A DNA stretch of 64,000 nucleotides from Perilla frutescens (lineage: Eukaryota > Streptophyta > Magnoliopsida > Lamiales > Lamiaceae). Where the stretch lies: the NCBI GenBank assembly GCA_026008535.1, contig BRKX01000001.1:70754317-70818316 (forward strand), read 5' to 3'. Of the stretch, positions 39,624 to 52,889 are shown in pieces; within the stretch, counting starts at the first letter, position 1; each line of letters starts with the position of its first letter. The position numbers and the translations under genes were made by a program. The notes under the pieces were generated by a model, which was given only the letters and a program-made list of their open reading frames with translations, was not told the DNA's origin and ran no database searches.

Positions 39624-39997
39624 CTCCATCAATTTCACAATATTGACATTTTAGTCTTTCAATTCTGTTTCAATTATTTGATGTTTTAGAAATTTTTACA
39701 CTCTTTCTCTCAATTTCTATCAAGATATTATAAAATCTCCTACATATTAACTCACCTTTTGTAACATCCCGAAAAATATAGTATTTAAATTTATTTTATA
39801 ACTAGAAATTTCATGAAACTAGAATTCAAATTATTTAAGCTAGTTTAATTAGGAGGCTTAGACATGGCGTAAGGTCAAGTAATGTCTCGAATTTAAGTTG
39901 ATCATCTAAGTTAAAATTAGAATTTATATTATAAAAGTAGAAATTATGGGATCATTTCGGTACCAAAAGTTCTCCAAATTGAACCTTAATTGACCTC

Positions 39998-41572
39998 TGA
40001 TAAGTCCATTTATTTCGTGTTTTTATGGGCATTTTATCCTCTATAAATGTCCTTTTTAGTGCGTTTTGAGTCGAAAAGAACCAGGTTGCGGTCAAAGGGC
40101 ATTCCAAGAGTCGAGTCTGGCGGAAGGGGCATTTTACGCCCAGTTATTCACGTTTATCTCACACATATGTTTATCAGAGGCACATGGGACTTCTTCAGTA
40201 TCCATCCCACATTCGTTTAGTGAAGTGAGCATATCAGATACAGATGGAGCTGACAGATGATGCTGTGCCCACAGTACTCGCACAGACTCGACCACAGGTC
40301 AGAATGGGCATTCCCGTGAAACTCGGAAATCAGTTGGAGGAGAGATGGTGGAAGATAGCTACATATCCGAAGGAGAGTTGGAGCTAAGCTGGACTCCTAG
40401 AAGGCGATGCAACAAAGAGATAAGCTCAATCGAAGGAGATAAGAGCAATCCCTAAAAAATAGGGATTTGATAAAGCTGAAGCTTATCCAACCGATCAGAA
40501 AAGGCACGCCGTTCCGGAATTTCAGCAGAAGACCCCCGCCTGTGGGGGAAACTCCAATCGGAAATGTAGTTATTTAAACAAGTTTAGTCTCTGGGAAAAC
40601 AATCTTTAGATAGTCTGAAACATTTCTACATTTTATATTTCTACATTTTATTTTCAGTACGCTGCTTAGGCAGCCAAAGACAATCCGAAAGGTCTTAAAC
40701 CTTCGGGACTTAGGTGATGTTTATGCTTCTCAACGTTGGAGTTGAGTTTTTACTTAATTAATTCAGTAAGTTTCTGTTTATTTTATGTCATTAATTTCTG
40801 CAATTTTAATTATGTCTAGCCTTCTCGGCTAGATCTTTAATTCTGGCATTTGAACAATGAAATTGGTTTGAGCATAAATCTGGACTCGTGAAGCCAAAAT
40901 GGGCATAGTAATGCATGATAAGTTTCCGTTAATTCTTGAGCCTTGTTCCATGTGAGTGTGTGTCTGAAGTGCCCAATGTGGCTGATCACTCGTTAGGTAA
41001 AGAGGGCACACCACTATTAATTGAATTGGTGAATCGTGACTGTGTATCGGTTCATATAGTAATAAGGGAATTAATGGGGTGTTGTGGGCACAAGAGGAAT
41101 CATTTGAACACAATAGATCTGGGTCCGTCTAGGGCACACTGCTGCTTGTTTGCTTATATCTCTTAGAGAAATCGGGAGGTGGGTAACTGGTTAGGGGTTT
41201 AATCGAAGATGAATCACTTTTAAACCTAAAATGAAAGTATGGATGAGGAGACGTAGAGAGGAATTCGGTCACCATAACTAGATGACCTATCATGTATGAA
41301 AATCGGTGTGCCCATGATCGAGTTGTTTTATGTTTAATCCAAACTCTAATTCAAATGTCAGAACCTTTTGTTATTTGATATTTTCTTTAGTTCCTTTTGC
41401 AGATTTAAATTCAGTTTAGTGACAACACCAAAACCCCCTTTGTGATTGGTTACTTGAAGATAGAATCGCAATAACTCTCTGTGGGATCGACCCGTACTCA
41501 TTGGCTAGCTACGCTCGCTGTGGGCACAGGAGTTTACAAATATATTTTTGAGCGCGAAACGACCGCGCGTCA
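39998..41572 (+). repeat. Athila left LTR (1575 bp)
   Basis: Starts TGATAAGTCC and ends CGCGCGTCA. It contains TATA-like boxes (CTATAAAT near 40033, TATTTAAA near 40571) and the short hairpin AATCCCT-N7-AGGGATT (40447-40467). The ORF at 40066-40260 is also open in the right LTR but is probably not a gene. Confidence 0.93.
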
Positions 41573-41576
41573 AAAT

Positions 41577-41594
41577 TGGCGCCGTTGCCGGGGA
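41577..41594 (+). other. Primer-binding site
   Basis: TGGCGCCGTTGCCGGGGA, four bases after the left LTR. This is the tRNA-Asp-type PBS typical of plant Athila/Tat elements. Confidence 0.85.
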
Positions 41595-41643
41595 GCTGGT
41601 TTCTAGTGATTTTATCTTCCACAATTGGTGAGCCTGGAAGTTG

Positions 41644-44600
41644 ATGCCCAGGGGCTCTTCAGAGGAGACTCTATTGTACGATCCGGAGATAGAGAAGACT
41701 TCGAGGAAAAATAGGGCAGCAGTGAAGAGGGCACGCCAAGCAGCAAATAGACCTCGTGAGCCCACACCACCACCAGAGGATCAAGAAGATCAAGGAGACG
41801 AAGGGCACGAGAAGGAAGGACAGTTTGAGAACGGCCACAACAACAACATGGCCGCAAATGGAAATGACGCGAATGACAATGCGGATGATAACAGAACTTT
41901 AAGGCAGTTGGTCTTCCCGACCAACATGAATCTGCGCCTAATGGGCATTACACTCCCAGCTGTGACTCAGAACTGGGATATTCATGCAAACTTTATCCAG
42001 ATCTTGCCGAAATTCCATGGAATGCCTGGAGAGGATCCACTAAGGCACTTGTAAGATTTTGAGATGGTTTTCCAAACTCAACCATCCGACCATGGACGAG
42101 AAGAGTATGTGCGGTTGGTCTCGTTCCCTTTCACTCTTTAAGATGGGGCATGGGACTGGCTGTACACACTACCCACCGGCGCTGTGACCACATGGAGACA
42201 ACTTCAACAGAAGTTTTTGGAGAAATATTTCCCAGCATCCAAAGTGCAAGAAATGAGACGAAGGATAGGGAGCCTGAAGATGGGAACTAACGAGAGTTTC
42301 TATGACTATTGAGGAAGATTCCAGGCGATGCTGGCGAAATGCCCATAGCACCAGATTACTGAACACGATTTGATTCAGTATTTCATCAGAGGATTGAGAC
42401 CACATGAGAGGACGATCATGAATGCCTCATGTGGAGGATCCATTTTGAACAAATAGCCTGTTGAAGCATTCATAATTCTCACAGAAATGGCTGAAGACAA
42501 CCGAGACTTCGGTGGAGATGGCATTCGGGTTGTAAGTGAATCAGAGAGGGCACCGGACCAGGACAACAGGATTGATAGATTGTGTGACAAGATCGAAAAA
42601 ATCATTTCAGGTGCAAGCATGGCGAGGAAGCCCAGACCTTGTGGGGTATGCAAAAGCATATCTCACTTCACGGATGAATGCCCTACTCTACAAGACGAAA
42701 TGGAAGAAGTGAATGCTATAGGGGACCAGAATGGGCATTCCAGAAGATATGACCCCTATTCCTAGACTTATAATCCTGGGTGAAGAGACCACGAAAATTT
42801 TAGATGGAGAAGGTCGGAGGATGGGCATCCTGCACGTCCATTGCCACCACTAGAGGAGAAAAGAAAGCAAAGGCTAGAAGATCTTGTGTTAGCTATGGCT
42901 GAGGAGAATGAGAAGTTTAAGCAAGAGACTCGAGCTGGTCTCTTGCATATGAGCAAGCAAATCAATCAGTTGGCTCAAGCCATGCACAAGATGGAGGAGA
43001 AAAACAGGAAGTTACCTTCCCAGGTTGAGAATCCAAGAGAACAAGTGAATGCAGTAGCATTGATGAGTGGAAAAGAGCTTCCGGAGATGGTCAGGCCAAG
43101 AGAAGAGAAAGATGATGTGCCCTTGGAGGAAAAAGTGGAAGAAATTCCCACAGAAGACAAGGCACAAGAAGCTGAGCAGACTGGTACTGTGCCCATTCCG
43201 GAAGTAAAGCAGCCTGTCAAAGTGCCCATTCCAGAGAGATGGAAACCTCCCTTTCCAGGGAGATTGGCACAAAATAGAAAAGAAGAAGAAACTAGAGAGA
43301 TGCTAAAAGTATTCAGCAAGGTGGAGATCAACATCCCACTGATCAAAGCAATCAAGCAAGTACCGCGGTATGCCCGGTTTCTAAAAGAGCTTTGTACAAG
43401 AAAGGTGTGATTTAATGATGATGCAAGGTTCTTAGTTGGGGAGAATGTATCAGCTGTGATACAAAGGAAGTTACCTAAGAAGTGTGATGATCCAGGGATG
43501 TTTATGATCCCTTGCATTATTGGAAACAGAAAAGTTGAAAAGGCCATGTTGGATTTGGGGGCATCGATCAAAGTAATGCCCCTATCGGTGTTCAAAGAAT
43601 TGAAGATTGGACCTTTGAAGGAGACCCGTGTGGTCATTCAACTAGCTGACCGATTGAATGTGTATCCAGAAGGCCTCATTGAAGATGTATTGGTTAAGGT
43701 GGACGAGCTTATTTTCCCAGCAGATTTTTATGTGCTAGATATGAGCACAGCGACTTCAAAATCTTCAGTTTTGTTTCTGGGAAGACCTTTCATGAAGACA
43801 GCTCGAACCAAGATTGATGTGGACAAGGGCACACTGACGTGTGAGTTTGATGGGGAGAAGGTGATGTTCAACATTTTCGAAGCTATGAAACACCCCCCGG
43901 ATACAAAAAATTGTGATTTTGTAAACACATTTCATTCCCCGAGCCATTCTACTTTATCCATGGTAAGCAACAGAGAACCGCTGGAGTGGGCATTGTGGGA
44001 TGGACTGATTGACCAGGACACCCCGGACGAGGATGATAACATAAGGGATGGAATTATGATGCTGTATTCATTGAAAGAAATGCCATACGGATGTGTGGAC
44101 TATGGTGTGCCCATTCGGAGAAATGATGATAAGTTGATGCCTTCTATTGTCAAAGCGCCCATGATGAAGTTGAAGGAATTACCAAGGCATCTGAAATATG
44201 CCTATTTAGGGAATAATGAGACTCTCACTGTAATCATAAGTGCGGGGTTGAATCAAGCTGATGATGACCACCTTTTGAGATTGTTGAGACTGTACAAGGA
44301 GGCACTCAGATGGACTTTGACAAATATAAAGGACATCAGCCCAGCGGTTTGCATGCACAAAATATTGTTGGAAGATGATGCAAAACCCGTTCGTGATCCA
44401 CAAAGAAAGCTCAATCCAGTGATGAAAGTTGTGGTGCTAAAAGAGATAATTAAGCTTATGGATCAGGGCATTATATACCCGATTTCAGACAGCAAGTGGG
44501 TCAGTCCAATCCATATTGTGCCTAAGAAGTCGGGTATTCAAGTTGTGAAAAATGAGAAATGAGAGCTTGTGCCCACACGACTGCAAACTGGCTGAAGAGT

Positions 44601-47064
44601 TTGCATTGATTACCGAAAGCTGAACACGGTCACGCGGAAGGATCATTTCCCACTTTCGTTCATTGACCAGATGTTGGAAAGACTCGCAGGAAACAAGTTC
44701 TTTTATTTCTTGGATGGATATTCAGGATACATGCAGATTGCAGTAAGTCAAGAGGACCAAGAGAAAACAACATTCACATGCGCATTCAGCACGTTTGCCT
44801 ATCGCAGAATGCCCTTTGGCCTCTGCAATGCTCCTGGCACATTCCAGCGATGTATGATGAGCATATTCTCTGATTTGCTAGAGAACTGCATTGAAGTATT
44901 CATGGATGACTTCACAGTATACGAGAGCTGTTTTGATCGATGTTTAGATAATCTGGAGAAGGGGTTGCAGTATTGTGTGGACAAATGCCTAGTGCTAAAC
45001 TATGAAAAATGTCATTTCATGGTCAAAGAGGGCATTGTACTGAGACATGTGATTTCTGAGAGGGGAATTGAGGTTGACAAAGCCAAAGTGGATATAATAG
45101 AAAAATTGCCATATCCCACTTCGGTGAAACAAGTGAGAGGATTCTTGGGGAACGCTGGATTCTACAGGAGGTTCATAAAGGATTTTGCAAAAGTTGCCCA
45201 GCCTATTACTCACTTATTGTAGCAAGATGTTCCCTTTGAATTCGATGAAGAGTGTAAGAAGGCATTCAATTTTCTAAAGAAACAATTGGTCATGGCACCA
45301 GTCATTCAACCACCAGATTGGGGAATGCCCTTTGAGATTATGTGTGACGCTAGTGGCTATGCTGTAGGCGCGGTACTGGGTCAGAAGAGAGGAAAGGAAA
45401 GCCATGTAATTTACTATGCCTCCAAGACTCTGAATGGGGCACAATGTAATTACACAACTACTGAAAATGAGCTATTAGCAGTAGTGTTTGCATTTGAGAA
45501 GTTTCGATCTTATCTCTTGGGAGCAAAGAGCATTATCTATACAGATCATGGTGCCCTGAGGCACTTGATGGCCAAGAAGGAGACGAAGCCAAGACTAATT
45601 AGGTGGATCCTGTTTTTACAGGAGTTTGATGTCGAAATAAAAGATAAGAGTGGGGTACAGAACTTGGTAGCTGACCATCTAAGCCGGGTGCTGAATGAGA
45701 AAGGCGACGAAATGCCCATTACCGATCATTTTCCTGATGAGCATTTATATTCAGCAAGGGGCACACTAGCACCATGGTATGCGGATATAGTAAACTACCT
45801 AGAGTCTGGGAAAATGCCTATTGGGTACTCAAGGTACCAGAAAAATAAACTAAGGTATGAGAGCAGGTTCTATGCATGGGATTGCCCTATTCTATGGAGA
45901 AGATGTGCCGATCAAATCATCAGAAGATGTGTCCATGATGAGGAGATAGATGAAATTCTAAAGCATTGTCACAGTTATGCTTGCGGAAGACATTTCGGAC
46001 CAAATCGAACAGCGAGAAGAATTTTGGATTGTGGGTTCTTTTGGCCCACAATATTCAAGGATGCCCACAACGTCTGCAGAAGGTGTGACCAGTGCCAGAG
46101 GGTAGGGAACATCACAAGAAGAAATGAAATGCCCATGACACCAATCATGCCATTGGAGATTTTCGATATTTGGGGAATGGATTTTATGGAACCCTTTCCA
46201 AATTCGAGGGGGAACCAATATATTATCCTGGCAGTTGATTATGTGTCCAAATGGGTAGAAGCAAAGGCTACTCCTACCAATGATGCAAGGGTAGTAGCCG
46301 TATTTCTGAAATCCCACATTTTCAGTCGGTTTGGTGTGCCCAGGTCCATCATTAGTGATTAAGGGACCCATTTTTGCAACCAAACGCTGGAAAGATTGTT
46401 GAAGAAGTATGAGGTTCACCATAGGGTCACCACACCTTACCACCCCCAAGGAAATGGCCAAGCTGAAGTCTCAAATCGAGAAATTAAAGCCATTCTTGGG
46501 GAGGTTGTGGCTCCGAACTGAAAAGATTGGAGTGTTTATCTGGAAGATGCCCTGTGGGCATACCGAACTGCATTCAAGACTCCAATTGGAATGTCCCCAT
46601 ACAGGATGTTATTTGGAAAGTGTTGCCATCTGCCAGTCGAGTTAGAACACAAAGCACGATGGGCACTTCATAAGCTGAATATGGATCTTGACACCGCTGG
46701 ACATTTTAGAAAATTTCAAATTCAAGAGCTGGAAGAAATGAGAATGAAGGCCTATGATAATTCGGTGCTATACAAGGAAAAAATGAAAAGGCTCCACGAT
46801 CAAGTAATTCGAAGGAAGAGATTCATTCCGGGATAGAAAGTACTTTTGTACCACTCAAGGTTCAAGCTCATGGGAGGAGAACTGAGGACCAAGTGGGTTG
46901 GTCCATTTGAAGTGTATGCAGAATGCCCGAATGGGGCAATTGAGCTGATAAACCCCGATACTGGAGGGCACTTCAAAGTGAATGGTCACCGTGTGAAAGC
47001 TTACCTTGGGCATTCTGATGAAGATGTCATAGTGATCTGGCTCGCAGAGTCCACTTACGCCTGA
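41644..47064 (+). pseudogene. Athila gag-pol, one frame, with 14 premature stops
   Basis: A single reading frame of 5421 nt. In order: gag with a capsid-type region; a CCHC-like knuckle (CGVCKSISHFTDECP, about 42640-42690); protease with DLGAS (about 43553); reverse transcriptase with VCIDYRKLN (about 44600) and a FMDD active site (about 44901); RNase H (CDASGYAVGAVLGQ, about 45345); integrase with HHCC finger (about 45960-46100) and catalytic DDE region; C-terminal chromatin-proximal part ending at 47062. In-frame stops at 42052, 42139, 42310, 42346, 42454, 42763, 42781, 43408, 44560, 44593, 45220, 46360, 46519 and 46834. No frameshift seen. It cannot make a full polyprotein. Confidence 0.9.
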
Positions 47065-47556
47065 TCTGGGGTGATGTCGTGCCCACGACAATAACTGGGG
47101 CGCTACTGGGAGGCAGCCCAGGTGTTTATTTGTTTTAATCCAATTTTATTTATTTTAAATAAATTTTCCAGTTAATTAAACTAGTTCAGGGAGAAATTTT
47201 ATGCTTGTTTTGGATAAGTATGGTGTTTGCAGGTTTAGATAATGAGAGAGAAAGATGAAGATAAAATAAATCCCTTGGAAATAGGGATTCTGAAGTGTGG
47301 CACTCTGAAGAGATAAAGTTTGTTCCGATTTTTCAGGGGATAAGGCTTATCCATCAGCATGGGGCATACTGATCCGGAAGACTCCTAAGGAATCTGAAGA
47401 GTCTCAAGTTAAATCATGAATAGTGATTTCTTTTATATAAAAGCCTTACCCCACAAAATCTCCACTATCATCTTCACCCACCTATTGCAAAAAATCAGAA
47501 CTCTCTCTCTCGATTTTTCCTGTAACCCTAATCTCTAAAAACCTTCAAACTCAACA
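47065..47556 (+). promoter_or_regulatory. Putative internal promoter of the Athila extra ORF
   Basis: Non-coding stretch with a good TATA box (TTTTATATAAAAG, core 47434-47440), followed by a CT-rich leader and the ATG at 47557. Upstream it repeats motifs of the element's own LTR in the same order: AATCCCT-N7-AGGGATT (47269-47289; LTR 40447-40467), then GCTTATCCA (about 47345; LTR about 40483). The promoter role is inference. Confidence 0.5.
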
Positions 47557-49452
47557 ATGGTGAAGACAAGAGGGAAGAAGGTTGCACCTAAGGCTGGACC
47601 AAAGGCGCGCTTGGAGTTTGAGACTCCTACTGTCTCTGAAGAGCCCACTCCAGCTAAGGTCATGAAGAAACCCTCTGCCAAGCCCAAGGAGAAAACTACG
47701 TCTGAGGCAGCCACTTCGAGCAAACGTTCCAAGGAGACTCCGCCGGAACAGGAACCTGCGTCTGAGGTTGAGGCGACGGAAGAAAGTTCTGCAACTCCGA
47801 CTCAAACGGAGCAGCAAGATGGTGAGGCAATTGCAGAGGGCATGTAGGAGGAAGAGGCTACTGAAGAGCCTGAGCCAAAGTCTAAAAAATGGGCTGAAAA
47901 AAAGAAAGCTAAGCAGCCAGTTAAGGCTCTGACCCCTGTGCCGTCGGTGGAGATCGAGAACTTGGAAGATGAAGAGAAAGGAGAGGAAGTGGAAGGAAAA
48001 GAAGAAGATGAAGAGGAAGGAGACAGAGACACTGATTTGGACAAATACTTGACTGAATTAGAAGACATTGAGGCTGAGCCACAACCAGAGAAGATACCGC
48101 TTTTCGAATAGTAAGAGGAGGACGAGGCACCCGCTGACATCAAGAAGTGGGCACTGGAGAAAGCTAAGCGAAAAAGGAAGGTTGGCGAGCCCATTCCAAA
48201 GCCAACCGAGCAGCAAGAAACCAGTGCGCCCTCCCAAGCTCAGGCAGGCACTAAAGAGCCCTCAGAGGACTCCTCACCCAGGCGAAGGGTGGGGAAATCG
48301 GTGAGTGTGAAAGCCGAAGCCAAGCTGGCTGAAGAGACCTCTTCACGGAAGAGGAAGGCTGAAGAGGGCACTTCAGCCCCTGTGCCTAAAAGGGGCAGAG
48401 GGGTAGGGAGCCCCACACCAAGTAAGCCCAGCAGTGGCCCGCCACCAGTCCGGGGCATCATAAATTCAAAAGGAGTCCACCATGAGACGCTCGCAGCTCT
48501 TGGTATAGAGCAGGAGGTATGGGATTTGTTTTCTGCAATCGGTTGAGAGTGTTTTCTAGATATGGAGTGTGTGATTTTTGCGTCTTTGTCTCGTGATTTT
48601 GTCCAAAACTTGAAAATTAAAGCTGTGAACAAGCCTGCTACATCCACTAGGGTCTTATCTTTTAAACTGATGGGTAGAAGTTATTCTATGTCGGCTGATG
48701 ACTTAAACATGTTATTGGGCATCGTGACATATTTGGGCCTCCAGGATGATGAGTATATTGATGCCGTGACTGTAGTGCCCGACTCTGCAGAAGGAGTCGA
48801 TGCGAAATGGGTTGATATTGGGGATGGATCCATTTTTCAAAGCGGATCCACAAAGGGGTATTGCTTAAATAATGATGCTCTGAGATTCTGCCATAGGGTG
48901 TTGGCCTATAATTTTTTCGGCCGTAAGGATAGCTCTAATTCAATCACTAATCAGGAGCTGTTTATTTTGTGGTGCATGGTTCATAAAATTAAAATCAATT
49001 TTGGTTCTGTGGCCATTGCACACTTTCGGGAGATTAAAACACACCCTAGGCATCGTATCTCTTGTGCCCAATTAATCACACAGCTGGCTGTTAGACATAG
49101 GCTCCTTGATTTGCATGATATTGATTTAACCCCCTTTCCCCGTGAATATTTTGATCTTAACTGCTTGAGAAGAATGCAAGATGTGGTTGACGATGAAGAT
49201 GGAAAACCTATTTTCTTTGTGCCGGGGGCAGACCCCTCGAGCATGCTTTTAGCAATGGCAGGTACATCGAGGAAACCACCAGCAGGGAAGGCACCGCAGA
49301 TGGAGCACCAAGTCGCAGTGATCATGAGGAGACTTGAGTTGATCGAGAATGCCCAGTTCCAGACCAATGAAAAACTGACCCGAATCGAAGCAGCCCTGAA
49401 GGCCTATTTCAAACATGTTGGGTTCTCCTACCCAACACCTGCAACCGACTAG
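47557..49452 (+). pseudogene. Athila extra (env-position) ORF, four premature stops
   Basis: One frame of 631 codons between integrase and the right LTR. The N-terminal third is low-complexity, rich in Lys, Glu, Pro and Ser (MVKTRGKKVAPKAGPKARL...). The rest is a globular domain like the ORF carried by Athila elements, usually annotated as plant transposon/ATHILA ORF protein, with a coiled-coil-like tail (MRRLELIENAQFQ). In-frame stops at 47845, 48109, 48112 and 48544. No signal peptide or clear membrane segment is visible, so an envelope role is not supported by what I see. Confidence 0.75.
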
Positions 49453-50647
49453 CTTGGTTCTTTCTGTCTTTTTAGATTAGGTTTTGTTTTGTTTTGTTTT
49501 TATTTTTTCTGTTTTCTTTGTTGTCATGTTGTTTGAGTCTGTGTCCACACTTTGCAAGTTGCAAAGTGTGTGAGTGGGTAGTTGAGTCAAAAGCATGCCA
49601 TTCTGTGAGTCTGTGTGGGCATTTCACATGATGATCCAACTTTAATTGCTTTACAGAAAAATCAGCATGCCCACTTAAGATAGGGATGACGAACGAGTTT
49701 AGCATGCCCTGTGAGACTTGAGTCTATATGTTGTATGCTTCATGTTACAGTTTTCTTTCATTCATGAGTGTGAATAATTCTGTGCTTATGATGTTCTAGA
49801 ATTTACCTCTGTTCTGCGTTCAACTCTGGGAATTATTGATGCACATGTAGATGAGATAGGCCATGTTTTGCTAAACCACTGAAATAAAATAATTCCCACC
49901 AATGACACAACCCTTGCAGCCCCTTTGAGCCTATAAAATGCTCTGATCAATTTTGTTTTGGGATGGTTTATACTTAGCCAGGGCATTGTAAAACCTGAAA
50001 AGAAAAAATAGGGAAAGAAGAGTTGTTTTTGGGAAGGCATGCGTATGAAGGGCTAGAAAAGAAAGGGGGAAATAAAAATTAAAAAAAAAAAGAAGAAGAA
50101 AAGTGATTAGAAAAAGAAAAAAAAAAGAAAAAAAGAAAAAAAAGAGTCTGAATAAAAATTCCCCGAGTCTTAAGTGTCAGAATGCCCAAAATAAGAAAAA
50201 TTCAGTGCCTGAACAGGGCACAGTAGGGTAGTGAATAGAAAGGAGTTGGGGAGGGGTCTGTACAATCAATAAAAACCCGTTCCACTTAAAATGCCCACTG
50301 TAGCCTAAAAAGCCGTATTGATACTAATGCATCATGATTTCTGGAGAATGAACAACAGAACTTTGGCAAACTTATGGGACGAATTTGTACAGAATTACAG
50401 CTGAATTGAGAGTATATACTGAGTGAAGAGAGCCTGTGAGGAACACCAAGCTAAACTCATTTTTGACCTATTTTAGGTATGCTGAAACTTTGCAATTTTG
50501 TTGGATTAGTTCTGATGTGCTCACACTGAGTAACAGTTTGCATGCTTGTGTCTTGAGTCTGTTTCTTTTCTCTTTTATTTTCTTTTGTTTTTTCTGGATG
50601 CGTTGCACCCCATGCTTGAGGACAATCATGCTTAAAGTGTATGGGTG
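49453..50647. other. Athila 3' untranslated region before right LTR
   Basis: Non-coding. Contains a purine-rich block (about 50045-50150, AAAGAAGAAGAAAAG-like), a possible polypurine region, though it is some 500 bp from the LTR. The bases immediately before the LTR (AAAGTGTATGGGTG) are only weakly purine-rich. Confidence 0.6.
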
Positions 50648-52889
50648 TGATAAGTCCATTTGTTTCGTATTTTTATGGTCATTTTATCCTTTATAAATGT
50701 CCCTTTTAGTGTGTTTTGAGTCGAAAAGAACCAGGTTGCGGTCAAAGGGCATTTCAAGAGTCGAGTTTGGCGGAAGGGGCATTTTACGCCCAGTTATTCA
50801 CATTTATCTCACACATATGTTCATCAGAGGCACAGGGGACTTCTTCAGTATTCATCCCACATTCGGTTGGTGAAGTGGGCATATCAGATACGGATGGAGC
50901 TGACAGATGATGTTGTGCCCACAGTACTCGCACAGACTCGACCACATGTCAGAATGAGCATTCCCGTGAAACTCGGAAATCAGTTGGAGGCAGTGGCGGA
51001 GCCACACTAGGCCCAGGGGGGTCACTGGGCCCCCTTGAAATTATAAAAAATAGTAGGGGTATTATAGTAATTTCATCTTTTAATATTGAAAAAATAAAAA
51101 AAATATATATGTTTTCTTTCTTTCAATTCCATGCACAGAGTAGTAGAGATGGGCAGATCCACATTTATCTTTTATCATTCTTCATCTTCTTTTTATTTTT
51201 ATTTTTATTTTGTCAAATTTCTTCAATTATTTTTCTTTTTCTTTTTTATCAAATTTAAATCTATTACCATTATTTGTTGAGTTTTTCTCTTTATAAATAT
51301 ATACCTCCACCCTTAAATAGAGTGTGTTTGCATTACTCCATTGTTGAATTTATGATTTATAGTAGTAGCTCTCATATTAAAAAATCATTCTCTTTATTCT
51401 TTTAAGGTGAAATTATCTACATCCACTTTTACAATTTATGTTTTATGTTGTTTTTTTACTAATATGAATTGCTTCTTTTTTTAATTGTATTTGTCAATCA
51501 TACTTGATTTTAATTGTGTTAATTATTTTTTGTTAGAATTTAATTAATATAGTATCATGATTTTCATAAAAATTTTATCAACTTCTAATTTTATGTCTGT
51601 ATATTATTATTTGGGCCCCCCCTGAACATAATTCCTGGCTCCGCCACTGGTTGGAGGAGAGATGGTGGAAGATAGCTACATAGCCGAAGGAGAGTTGGAG
51701 CTAAGCTGGACTCCTAGAAGGCGATGCAACAAAGAGATAAGCTCAATCGAAGGAGATAAGAGCAATCCCTAAAAAATAGGGATTTGATAAAGCTGAAGCT
51801 TATCCAACCGATCAGAAAAGGCACGCCGTTCCGGAATTTCAGCAAAAGACCCCCGCCTGTGGGGGAAACTCTACTCGGAAATGTAGTTATTTAAACAAGT
51901 TTAGTCTCTGGGAAAACAATCTTTAGACAGTCTGAAATATTTCTACATTTTATATTTCTGCATTTTATTTTCAGTACGTTGCTTAGGCAGCCAAAGACAA
52001 TCCGAAAGGTCTTAAACCTTCGGGAATTAGGTGATGTTTATGCTTCTCAACGTTGGAGTTGAGTTTTTGCTTAATTAATTCAGTAAGTTTCTGTTTATTT
52101 TATGTCATTAATTTCTGCAATTTTAATTATGTCTAGCCTTCTCGGCTAGATCTTTAATTCTGGCATTTGAACAATGAAATTGGTTTGAGCATAAATATGG
52201 ACTCGTGAGGCCAAAATGGGCATAGTAATGCATGATAAGTTTCCGTTAATTCTTGAGCCTTGTTCCATGTGAGTGTGTCTCTGAAGTGCCCAATGTGGTT
52301 GATCACTCGTTAGGTAAAGAGGGCACACCACTATTAATTGAATTGGCGAATCGTGACTGTGTGTCGGTTCATATAGTAATAAGGGAATTAATGGGGTGTT
52401 GTGGGCACAAGAGGAATCAGTTGAACACAACAGATCTGGGTCCGTCTAGGGCATACTGCTGCTTGTTTGCTTACATCTCTTAGAGGAATTGAGAGGTGGG
52501 TAACTGGTTAGGGGTTTAATCGAAGAGGAATCACTTTTAAACCTAAAATGAAAGGATGGATGAGGAGACGTAGAGAGGAATCCGGTCACCATAACTAGAT
52601 GACCTATCATGTATGAAAATCGGTGTTCCCATGATCGAGTTGTTTTATGTTTAATCCAAATTTTAATTCAAATGCCAGAACCTTTTGTTATTTGATATTT
52701 TCCTTAGTTCCTTCTGCAGATTTAAATTCAGTTTAGTGACAACACCAAAACCCCCTTTGTGATTAGTTACTTGAAGATAGAATCGCAACAGCTCTCTGTG
52801 GGATCGACCCGTACTCATTGGCTAGCTATGCTCGCTGTGGGCAAATAAGTTTACAAATATATTTTTGAGCGTGAAACGACCGCGCGTGA
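50648..52889 (+). repeat. Athila right LTR with hAT insertion
   Basis: Starts TGATAAGTCC and ends CGCGCGTGA (final TCA changed to TGA). Total 2242 bp; removing the 659-bp insertion and its 8-bp duplication leaves 1575 bp, exactly the length of the left LTR. Confidence 0.93.
50991..51649. mobile_element. 659-bp non-autonomous hAT-type element in LTR
   Basis: TIRs CAGTGGCGGAGCCA and TGGCTCCGCCACTG; perfect 8-bp TSD GTTGGAGG at 50983-50990 and 51650-51657. The left LTR has a single GTTGGAGG at the same place, i.e. the empty site. AT-rich interior, no coding capacity. Confidence 0.93.

Larger units (their letters stand above)
39998..52889 (+). mobile_element. Complete Athila-type Ty3/gypsy LTR retrotransposon
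   Basis: LTRs at 39998-41572 and 50648-52889, perfect 5-bp target duplication ACCTC (39993-39997, 52890-52894), primer-binding site at 41577, gag-pol 41644-47064 and an extra downstream ORF 47557-49452. PBS type and the extra ORF after integrase point to the Athila branch. I count about 60 differences between the LTRs (about 96% identity), so insertion is fairly recent. The coding part is disabled by many in-frame stops but has no frameshift. Confidence 0.92.

Noticed and set aside
40066..40260. 64-codon ORF conserved at 50716-50910
   Set aside because: The two copies are the two LTRs, so conservation is expected; no protein features.
47557..49452. Calling the Athila extra ORF an envelope gene
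   Set aside because: Only its position suggests it; I see no signal peptide, membrane segment or fusion-type features.
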